Source of the DNA: Chloroflexota bacterium
Lineage (GTDB): Bacteria; Chloroflexota; Anaerolineae; J102
Reading direction: 5' to 3'
Length of the DNA stretch: 64,000 nucleotides
Assembly (NCBI GenBank): GCA_013151415.1
Contig: JAADII010000144.1
Coordinates: 1 to 64,000 of the forward strand
The notes below the pieces were generated by a model. It was given only the letters and a program-made list of their open reading frames with translations. It was not told the origin of the DNA and searched no databases. The translations under genes and the position numbers were made by a program. Shown piece by piece: positions 7,881 through 14,717 of the stretch. Position 1 is the stretch's first letter, and each line of letters starts with the position of its first letter.

Positions 7881-9791
7881 GCCACCACCTCCCCCATCTC
7901 CGACACGTCATACCCGCCCAACGCGGATACGGCCTGACGGAAATGCTCGCTGCGGATGATCTCCAACATGGGCGCGAGCAAGTCGCTTTCATAATAGGCT
8001 TTGGGAATGATCAATTGATACTTCTCCTCGAACAGGGGAACGAAATCCAGGTCCAGGGCCCGCGCCGCGGCCAGAATGCCCAATCCGCAATCGGCCGCGC
8101 CGCTGGCCACCGCGGCCGCCACGGCCAGATGTGTGAACTCGGCCCGCTCGTAGCCCTGAATCTGGTCGGGATCGATGCCTTTTTGCTTGAGCTGATAATC
8201 GAGTAGCACGCGCGTGCCCGCGCCGCGCTGGCGATTGATGAACACGACATCGGGCCGCGTCAGGTCTTCCAAACTGCGGATGTTCTTGGGATTGCCTTTG
8301 GGCGTGATCAATCCCTGCGTGCGGCCCACGAATCCCAACACGACCACCGGCATGTTGGGTAGATAGCGTTGGATGTAACCGAGATTATACTCGCCCGTTT
8401 CCTCGTCCAACAGGTGCGAACCCGCGAAATGGGCCTCCCCGCGGCGCAAAGCCAGCAGACCGCTAAGCGAACCGACATTGCCCGAGCTGAGTGAACGGTC
8501 GGGACGCTCACGGCGCAATTGATCGGCCAGAAGGTCGAGGGTGAGATCGTGGCTTCCCAGGTGGACAATGGTCTGATCGATGACATGGGGCGGTCTCAAC
8601 AACTCGACCGTCACCCTGTCACCCGCGTTCAACCCCTCGGAAAAGCGGGGGATGTGGGCGATGCCGTCGGCCCGCACCATCGACATGAGCACGCCCGCGC
8701 CGCGCGGCAAGGGCGTGGCCACGACGCGCTCGCCCACCCGCCCAAGTCACGCGCATGAACTCATCCTGGCCCATGGGCGAGAGCACCTTGCGGGTGATGG
8801 TGGCCTCGACCGTGAGCCGCGGCTCGATGGTTTGGCCAACCCAGTGTTGCAAGAGCGGCTTCACCAGCAATTCAAAGGTGATCATGGCGCTGACCGGAAA
8901 GCCGGGGATGCCCACCAAAGGTTTGCCCTGCGCGTGGCCCAACACCACGGGATGTCCGGGCCGAATGGCGATGCCATGCACCACCACTTCGCCCAGGTCC
9001 TCGAAAATGCGGGCCGTGTAGTCCTCGGAACCGGCCGACGACCCTGCGTTGACCACCACCAGATCATGATCTTCCAACGCGGCCGCCACCGCGCGCTTGA
9101 TGGCCTCGTAATCGTCTGCGATCATGGGCAGACGATTCGCATCCGCGCCCCAGTCCTCGGCCATCGCGGCCAGGACGATGGAGTTGAACTCGATGATGTC
9201 GCCCGGTTTCAGCTCGGATCCGGGCCGCACCAGCTCGGTTCCTGTGGGCAGGATGGCGATGCGGGGCCGGCGGTAGACCTGCACGTGGGTGTGACCGCTT
9301 CCCGTGATCGCGCCCAAATCTTGCGGTCGCAGCCGATGATTGGCCGGAACCACCAGTTCGGTGGCCACGATGTCCTCGCCCATGACGCGCACATTGTCCC
9401 AGGGCGGAACCGAGGCCAGGATTTCAATCTCGGGCGCGTCCTCAGGTCCCAGACGTTGCGCCTCTTCGACCGGGATCACCGCGTCGAATCCGTCGGGGAT
9501 GGGATCGCCGGTGTCCACGTAGAGGGCTTGCTGACCGATTTTCAGGCGTTTGGGGCGGGTGAGGGTGGCGCCGGCCGTGTCGGACGCGCGCACCGCGTAG
9601 CCATCCATGGCCGCGGAATGATAGTGCGGAACTGAAATGCGCGCCCACACCGGCGCCGCGGTGACGCGGCCGTTCGCGTCGCCGACGAACACCGACTCCG
9701 CGGGCAATTTGCGCAACGCGCCGACTTGGTTCAGCGCCTCGCGCCAGGCCGATATGGCTTCATCGAGGGGGATGTCGTGGAGATAGGTCAT
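7877..9791 (-). pseudogene. moeA: MoeA-PBP fusion gene split by a one-base frameshift
   Basis: Two overlapping minus-strand ORFs (8619-9974 and 7877-8737) are parts of one gene. The first half, from ATG 9791 (MTYLHDIPLDEAI), is MoeA: AMDGYAVR, LPTGTELV, NAGSSAGSEDYTARIFEDLG and LVGIPGFPVSAM. It reads correctly to QDEFMRVTW and then falls out of frame into arginine-rich nonsense. The second ORF starts exactly at the missing MoeA domain IV (GERVVATPLPRGAGVLMS) and continues into a periplasmic-binding-like domain of about 235 residues (IRSLEDLTRPDVVFINRQ, RGAGTRVLLDYQ), an arrangement known for MoeA-PBP fusions. Removing one G in the GGGCGGGTGGGCG tract (about 8731-8743) restores one frame of about 637 codons. 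MoeA inserts molybdenum into molybdopterin; the PBP domain may sense or deliver oxyanion. Either a real frameshift mutation or a homopolymer read error. Confidence 0.8.
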
Positions 9792-9819
9792 TGCGGGAAG
9801 AGGGGGTTTGGGGTAGAAT
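9791..9819 (+). promoter_or_regulatory. Candidate sigma70 promoter for the RHH-HNH pair
   Basis: TTGCGG (9791-9796) and TAGAAT (9814-9819) are separated by 17 bases, followed by a GGAG Shine-Dalgarno six bases before ATG 9837. It overlaps the start codon of the divergent moeA-PBP gene, so the two transcription units share a 45-bp spacer. Confidence 0.4.
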
Positions 9820-9836
9820 AAGGCGAGGAGGCTATT

Positions 9837-10250
9837 ATGAGTGTTCAAACGATGACCATACAATTGCCATCGGAGCTTTACGAATATCTCGAACGTAGAG
9901 CGAAAAATTCGCGACGTTCGGTGAATGAAGAAGTTGTGGAGGCAATCGCTATCGCTGCTCAGGAAAGGGCGCAACTGTCTCCAGAGATGGAGTCTGTTTT
10001 GGATCAGCTCAATTATATGGACGACGCCACACTTTGGCGCATGGCTCGAAGTCGCCTATCCGAGGAAGAGGCGCGCCGACTAGAGGAATTGAACTGGAAA
10101 CAACAGCGGGAAGGGTTGACGATGGAAGAGGAAGAGGAGCGTGATATGCTGCTCTGGCAATATGATCGTCGTCTCCTGGTGCGTGCGAAAGCTATGGCTC
10201 TGCTCAAAGAACGCGGTCACGACATCAGCGAGTTGCTTGCACCTGTATGA
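9837..10250 (+). CDS. Ribbon-helix-helix-like small regulator/antitoxin
   Basis: 137 residues. The N-terminus (MTIQLPSELYEYLERRAKNSRRSVNEEVVEAI, read in parts) is a typical Arc/MetJ ribbon-helix-helix DNA-binding strand-helix-helix; the rest is acidic helical (EEEEERDMLLWQYDRR). Start ATG 9837 with AGGAG six bases upstream. It overlaps the following HNH gene by four bases (ATGA), so the two are translationally coupled. The arrangement resembles a toxin-antitoxin-like or regulator-nuclease pair that recurs in Chloroflexota and Cyanobacteria. The RHH protein likely represses its own promoter and might bind the HNH partner (inference). Confidence 0.65.
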   Translation: MSVQTMTIQLPSELYEYLERRAKNSRRSVNEEVVEAIAIAAQERAQLSPEMESVLDQLNYMDDATLWRMARSRLSEEEARRLEELNWKQQREGLTMEEEEERDMLLWQYDRRLLVRAKAMALLKERGHDISELLAPV

Positions 10251-10675
10251 GCCCCGGCTATATTTCGGCAAAGTTGCGAGCGCGAGTGCGGGCGCAGGCT
10301 CAGCACCGGTGCGGATATTGCTTGACCCCAGAGGTATTGGTGGGGATGGAAATGGAGATCGATCACATTATTCCTCTGTCATTGGGTGGATCGGACGAAG
10401 AAAGTAATCTTTGGCTTGCTTGTCCTCAATGCAACAGGCATAAAGGCGACCAGGTTTCCGTTGTTGACCCGGTGACGCTTGAATTGGTTCATATATTCAA
10501 TCCGCGCGAGCAAAAGTGGGACGAGCATTTTACATGGTCTCTGAGCGGTGAATATATCCTTGGTTTGACTCCGGTTGGTCGCGCTACTGTAAGCGCATTG
10601 CAACTCAATCGTGCGATACTGGTGGAGGCGCGCCGTTTTTGGGCTCAAGTAGGGCGTCATCCGGCAACTTTTTGA
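10247..10675 (+). CDS. HNH endonuclease
   Basis: 142 residues with a clear HNH core: CGYC (zinc pair 1), EIDHIIPLSLGGSDEESNL (catalytic DH and the N of HNH), CPQCNRHKGDQ (zinc pair 2 and final HNH part). The C-terminal 70 residues (EHFTWSLSGEYILGLTPVGRAT) fit a short HNH family of about 140 residues. It is expected to be a metal-dependent nicking or cutting enzyme. ATG overlaps the TGA of the upstream RHH gene. It ends five bases before the stop of the convergent second moeA. Whether the pair is a toxin-antitoxin module, a homing-type nuclease or a defence element cannot be told from sequence alone. Confidence 0.85.
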   Translation: MSPGYISAKLRARVRAQAQHRCGYCLTPEVLVGMEMEIDHIIPLSLGGSDEESNLWLACPQCNRHKGDQVSVVDPVTLELVHIFNPREQKWDEHFTWSLSGEYILGLTPVGRATVSALQLNRAILVEARRFWAQVGRHPATF

Positions 10676-10679
10676 GTCC

Positions 10680-11918
10680 TCATTGATGTAACGTCACCGT
10701 GACCCAGGCGCCCTGTTCGATGCCGAGGCTGTCGAGGGGCACGCGCACGACGCCGTCAGAGTGGACAAGCGTATAGATGAGATTGGACTTGCCGAACACG
10801 GGGGCGGCCCAAAGTTCGTGGTCGCGCGTCTCCAGGCGCACCTGGATGTGGTCTTCGCGGCCCGCGGCGCTGCTGATCTGACGGCTGAGGCGGGCCTGCA
10901 CCTGCGGCTTGAACGCGGCGTGCGGGTCCGCGCCCAGGGCCAGACGGATGGCCGGGCTGACGAAAAGGTCGAAGAGCACCATCGCACTGACGGGATTGCC
11001 GGGCAGGCCGAAGATGGGTTTGCCGTCGGCCACGGCCACAATGGTGGGCTTGCCGGGACGAATGGAGATGCCATGCGCGAGGATGCCCGGTTCGCCCATG
11101 CCGGCGATCACATCCACGCTCATGTCGCGATAGCTCACCGACGAACCCGCGCTCAGGGTGACGATGTCGCATGTCTCTTTGGCGCGGCGCACGGCCTCTT
11201 CCAACGCCTCGCGGCGGTCGGGAATGATGCCGAATGGGACGGGATCGCCGCCCGCGCGCAGGGTCAGGGCCGAGAGCGTGTAGGAGTTGATGTCGCGAAC
11301 CTGGCCGGGGCCGGCGGTTTGATCGGGTGGGATGACTTCGTCGCCGGTGGAGATAATGGCCACGCGCGGGGGTCGCGCGACCGCGATGTCGGTGAGCCCC
11401 AGCGCCAACAGGCCGCCGATGTCCTGCGGCCGCAGACGATGACCCGCGGATAAAATCGGTTCGCCCTTGCGCACATCCTCGCCCACCTGGATCACATTCT
11501 CGCCCACCGCGACCGCGCCCAGCACTTCGATGCTGCGCTCGTCGGCCATCTGCGTGTTTTCGATCATCACCACCGCGTCCGCGCCCGGCGGGATCATGCC
11601 GCCGGTGTGCACGATGGCGGCCTGGCCCACGCGAATTTCGATCTCGGCCCGTTCGCCCATGGGCACTTCGCCCACGATGTCGAGAAACGCGGGCAGGCCG
11701 GGCGACGCGCCGTATGTGTCTTTCGCGCGCACCGCGTAGCCATCGACCGTGGAGCGGGGAAACTCGGGCAGGTCGTGCGGCGCGCGCGGCGCTTCGGCCA
11801 GGAAGCGATCCAGGGCCTGGGTGGTGGGAATGCGTTCGGGTTGCGGTTGCGGTTGGTAGTGCTCGACGAACTGTCGCCAGGCGTCGGCCGGGGTGAGGAC
11901 GTTGAAGAATTCGGTCAT
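10680..11918 (-). CDS. moeA: Molybdopterin molybdenumtransferase MoeA
   Basis: Using ATG 11918 (MTEFFNVLTPADAWRQF) the protein has 412 residues, normal for MoeA; the track start at 12119 runs through the REP-like repeat and is rejected. Conserved features: STVDGYAVRAKDTYG, IISTGDEVIPP (molybdopterin-binding loop), LSAGSSVSYRDMSVDVI and IFGLPGNPVSAMVLFD, then a domain IV beta-barrel (REDHIQVRLE). It catalyses molybdate insertion into adenylated molybdopterin in the cytoplasm. The second MoeA in this block carries an extra PBP domain and is frameshifted, so this intact copy may be the working one. The RHH-HNH pair sits between the two moeA genes on the other strand. Confidence 0.9.
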   Translation of the reverse strand: MTEFFNVLTPADAWRQFVEHYQPQPQPERIPTTQALDRFLAEAPRAPHDLPEFPRSTVDGYAVRAKDTYGASPGLPAFLDIVGEVPMGERAEIEIRVGQAAIVHTGGMIPPGADAVVMIENTQMADERSIEVLGAVAVGENVIQVGEDVRKGEPILSAGHRLRPQDIGGLLALGLTDIAVARPPRVAIISTGDEVIPPDQTAGPGQVRDINSYTLSALTLRAGGDPVPFGIIPDRREALEEAVRRAKETCDIVTLSAGSSVSYRDMSVDVIAGMGEPGILAHGISIRPGKPTIVAVADGKPIFGLPGNPVSAMVLFDLFVSPAIRLALGADPHAAFKPQVQARLSRQISSAAGREDHIQVRLETRDHELWAAPVFGKSNLIYTLVHSDGVVRVPLDSLGIEQGAWVTVTLHQ

Positions 11919-11989
11919 GGGAGGTGATTGTTTAGGGGGTTGCGCGGAGCGTAGTTCGTCGCGCGTGTTGGATAAGTTGTTGCGAGAAG

Positions 11990-12074
11990 GACTTTTGCAA
12001 ACAGGCGTCACGGGCGGTCGCCCGTTGATACTAATGAAAATCGCTTGCGCCGACCAACGTAGACCAAAGTAGAC
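11990..12074. repeat. REP-like composite repeat, copy 2, inverted relative to copy 1
   Basis: 12034-12074 is the reverse complement of 7019-7059 with a single mismatch. Further left, CGGGCGGTCGCCCG (12011-12024) replaces the GCGGGCAAGCCCGC stem of copy 1, and TTTTGCAAACAG matches its CTGCTTTGCAAAA end. The two copies face each other across the moeA block. Confidence 0.8.
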
Positions 12075-12160
12075 GATGGGACCATAGGACGAAGAGACCA
12101 TGGCCGAACCTAACCCCATCGTCCTATCGTCTTATGTCTTATCGTCTATTTTCAAAGCAG
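12066..12160. repeat. ATCGTC-word hairpin block 1
   Basis: GACGATGGGACCATAGGACGAAGAGACCATGG on the left pairs loosely with CCCATCGTCCTATCGTCTTATG and TTATCGTCT on the right. It ends in TCTATTTTCAAAGCAGG, which recurs at 12412-12428 and, degenerate, at about 59056-59072. Confidence 0.65.
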
Positions 12161-12316
12161 GTGACGAAAACGTGATACGCAAGGATTTGGCTCGAAAACG
12201 TTTTCAAGCCGAAATAGGACGGTTTAGGGCGAAAAATGGGCTTAAATCGGGGTGTTTTTTTGAGCTGATTTGGGATATTTTCCAGGGTTTGAAATCGTTT
12301 TCAGAGTAGGCTTCAC

Positions 12317-12460
12317 GGGCGACCGCCCGCTGATACCGATGAAAGGGACGATGGGACCATGGGACGATGAGACCATGGCCAAGCCTCCCCCCATCGTCCT
12401 ATCGTCCATCGTCTATCGTCTATTTTCAAAGCAATCCAACGGTGGGCTTGCCCGCGCGGA
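12317..12460. repeat. REP stem plus ATCGTC-word hairpin block 2
   Basis: CGGGCGACCGCCCG stem (12317-12330) and CTGATACCGATGAAA are followed by GGACGATGGGACCATGGGACGATGAGACCATGGCC and then CCCCATCGTCCTATCGTCC, ATCGTCTATCGTC, ending in CTATTTTCAAAGCAATCC and a GGGCTTGCCC stem. It has the same order of parts as block 1, so the two are diverged copies of one composite element. Confidence 0.65.
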
Positions 12461-12552
12461 GACGGATAAAAAGGGCCGAAGTCCGGGGACTGGCGACGGG
12501 AGCGGCTGAACCTGGTCTCCGGTCTTCCGTCTCGGGCACCCTCTCTTCCTGC

Positions 12553-12990
12553 TCAGGAGGACTCCGCCGCGCGTAAATAGCGTTCGACGGCGTCGGCGAA
12601 GCGTTCGAAATCGTGCAGATGTCGCTTGAGGATGCCGTAGACCAGAGCGTCATCGATTCTGGCGTAATCGTGCACGACCAGATTACGAAATCCGGCCATT
12701 TTTTGCATTTTGCGGCTGAGATCCGGCGACAGCACGCCCTCCTCCTCGAGCACCTGAAAGCTCTCGCGATAGGTTTCTGCAAGCCGAAAACCGCGTTCAC
12801 TGATGAGCCGCTGACCAATGTCGTGACAGATTTCAATGGCGACTTGCAATGAGCGTTCAATGGCCCTCTTCAACCTAATGTTGTCGCGATATTCATCAAA
12901 ACGGTTGATTCGATCGCGCTCGTTTTTGAGATATGCGATCTCATCCATCAACATGCGCAAGCGTTCGTTGATAATGTCGTTTTCTTTCAC
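12553..12990 (-). CDS. hepT: HepT-like RNase toxin
   Basis: 145 residues, all helical, with the HepT/HEPN signature R-x4-H-x-Y as RNLVVHDY near residue 105, plus LQVAIEICHDIGQRLI and GFRLAETYRESFQVLEEEG helices typical of DUF86 proteins. HEPN toxins of this type cut RNA and are neutralised by a partner nucleotidyltransferase that AMPylates the tyrosine of the motif. The start taken is GTG 12990 (MKENDIINERL), which overlaps the upstream antitoxin gene by about 50 bases; ATG codons further in (MLMDEI) would shorten it. Paired with MntA upstream. Confidence 0.85.
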   Translation of the reverse strand: MKENDIINERLRMLMDEIAYLKNERDRINRFDEYRDNIRLKRAIERSLQVAIEICHDIGQRLISERGFRLAETYRESFQVLEEEGVLSPDLSRKMQKMAGFRNLVVHDYARIDDALVYGILKRHLHDFERFADAVERYLRAAESS

Positions 12991-13456
12991 CGAATCGACC
13001 CTCCCGGATGTCTTTCCGAAGAACCTGAGTCACGCGATCGTGAAGCATTTTCCAATCATAATAGTGTTTAACCGTGCGCACCTCGAAGTCGATCCGTTTC
13101 TTTTTATCGCCCTCGTATAGAAGATAGCCGTGACGCAAAACCTGAAATTGCAGCAGAATGGGCGCGCGATTGAGGATGATAAGATCGAGCGACTTGCCCT
13201 GTACGAAAGGCTCTATCGCCATTTCCAGTTCCATGCGCCGGTCGAATCGCGCCAGCGCGGCGTCCACATCATCGTCGGCCGCGGGAGCCTGATCCAGCAG
13301 CAAGGCGATGTCCATATCCGAACCAGGCCGCGGCCGACCGGCCGCGTGCGAACCGAACAGATACGCGGCGATGACGTCGGGCTGGGTGCGAAGATGGTCG
13401 CGCAGACCCTCCACATCCAGGCCGGGGATGGTCGCGTCGGCGGGAAGAAAACGCAT
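12941..13456 (-). CDS. mntA: MntA-like nucleotidyltransferase antitoxin
   Basis: With ATG 13456 (MRFLPADATIPGLD) the protein has 171 residues. It has the minimal nucleotidyltransferase motif GS-x10-D-x-D as GSHAAGRPRPGSDMDIALLL (about residues 35-54), and a third acidic position in SLDLIILN. In MntA/HepT systems this enzyme transfers AMP groups onto the HepT tyrosine, blocking its RNase. It overlaps hepT, the usual order antitoxin then toxin. The track start (TTG 13483) adds nine residues and is less likely. Longer than many MntA proteins because of a C-terminal basic tail (RTVKHYYDWKMLHDRVTQV), also seen in family members. Confidence 0.85.
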   Translation of the reverse strand: MRFLPADATIPGLDVEGLRDHLRTQPDVIAAYLFGSHAAGRPRPGSDMDIALLLDQAPAADDDVDAALARFDRRMELEMAIEPFVQGKSLDLIILNRAPILLQFQVLRHGYLLYEGDKKKRIDFEVRTVKHYYDWKMLHDRVTQVLRKDIREGRFGERKRHYQRTLAHVDG

Positions 13457-13594
13457 GGGCGAGGAGAAGGGTGTAGGATGCAAGGAGCAATACAGAGCGA
13501 TGGGAGAGATGGGGAGATGGGAATGAAATCGTCCATCGTCTCATCGTCCCGAATATTAGCACAAAAGAGCGGATCGGAGCAATGATGTGGCGCT

Positions 13595-14482
13595 TTAGCC
13601 GCTTCCCCGCTGCGCGAGCGCGACGCCGAGCAGGACGAGCAGCCCGCCCGCGGCCTGAACGGGCAACAAGGCTTCATCCAGCAGAAGCCAGGCGAACAAC
13701 GCGGCGATGACCGGTTGCATGAGCAACATGACCGAGGTGAGGGAGGCCGGCAATTGGGCCAGCGAAAACGCGATCAAGCCCTGGCCGGTCGCGTGCACCA
13801 GCCAGGCCAGAGCGAAGAGGATCAGCCAGCCCAACCAGCCGCTCGGCCAAAATGGCTCGCCCGTGATGCGGGTGACGATGAACAACGCGGCCGCGGCCAC
13901 CAACGCGCTGATCAGCATGATGAAACCGGTGTGATAATGCCCGCGCAATTGCTTGATGCTGAGAATGTAGCCCGCATAGAAGACCGCGGTGAGCAGCCCC
14001 AACCCGTCGCCCAGCAACGATCCCCCCTCGCGCCCGGTCGTGGACCACACCATCAATCCCACCCCGGCCAGGGCCGCGGCCAGGCCGATCACGAACAAAA
14101 CGCGGAAACGCTCGCCAAACAGTCGCCACGCCAACAGGCTGACCAATATGGGAGCCATGTTGGGGAAGAAGGTGGCGTTGGCGATGGTGGTCAGCCGAAT
14201 GGACCAATGCCAAACTGTGAGATCGCCGGCAAAGAAGAGGCCGGGAAGCAGCAACCACAGCCAGGCTCGCTTATCCTTGCGCTCGGGCGCGTTTATCGGC
14301 CCGGACGCGCGCATCCACAGCCAAAGCGCGGGCGCGGCCAGCAACATGCGCCAGAAGGCCACGGCAATAGGGCCTACATCGCTGACGCGCACCAAAATAG
14401 GAGCAAAGGCAATGGCGCTCACCCCGGCCAGAACCGCGATGAGCGCCACATGCCGCGCATTGGATTTTCGAACAATGTTCAT
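13595..14482 (-). CDS. EamA/DMT-family transporter
   Basis: 295 residues with ten hydrophobic helices in two EamA repeats (N-terminal LIAVLAGVSAIAFAPILVRVS and C-terminal GLIAFSLAQLPASLTSVML). The family exports or exchanges metabolites such as amino acids, sugars or nucleotides at the inner membrane; substrate cannot be read from sequence. ATG 14482 start (MNIVRKSNARHVALI). Preceded on its strand by nothing within 200 bases, so likely its own unit. Conserved end-of-repeat motif PVIAALFAWLLLDEALLPVQAAGG supports the family. Confidence 0.85.
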   Translation of the reverse strand: MNIVRKSNARHVALIAVLAGVSAIAFAPILVRVSDVGPIAVAFWRMLLAAPALWLWMRASGPINAPERKDKRAWLWLLLPGLFFAGDLTVWHWSIRLTTIANATFFPNMAPILVSLLAWRLFGERFRVLFVIGLAAALAGVGLMVWSTTGREGGSLLGDGLGLLTAVFYAGYILSIKQLRGHYHTGFIMLISALVAAAALFIVTRITGEPFWPSGWLGWLILFALAWLVHATGQGLIAFSLAQLPASLTSVMLLMQPVIAALFAWLLLDEALLPVQAAGGLLVLLGVALAQRGSG

Positions 14483-14717
14483 AAGTGAATTGTACCTGGT
14501 TTTCCACCAGTCGCCAATCTGTCAAGACGGATTTTCTCGCGGGTCGAGGTGCGATTTGAAGGTTTTCAGGGGCATTGGGGATTGCTTCGGCCTACGGTCT
14601 TGCAATGACCCTTATGAACGCGCCCGTTCATTATTCAGACTTGCAACTCCTGGTTGAATGCACTAAGCTTGACATGATCAATCGGCGCGAGCCCGCATGC
14701 CCCATCGATGATGAACC

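Larger units (their letters stand above)
11919..12552. other. 634-bp gene-free, repeat-rich spacer
   Basis: No convincing gene in either strand. It holds a second copy of the REP-like element (about 11990-12074), two ATCGTC/GACGAT hairpin blocks (12066-12155 and 12340-12425), a near-perfect palindrome GGCTCGAAAAC-GTTTTCAAGCC (12189-12210), and two more GGGC-stem elements (12317-12330 and 12440-12455). The short ORFs listed here (12100-12309, 12270-12509, 12367-12576) are made of repeat sequence and have no recognisable protein. Confidence 0.7.

Noticed and set aside
8580-9635. 351-residue plus-strand ORF over moeA-PBP
   Set aside because: Antisense shadow; the minus strand carries the MoeA motifs.
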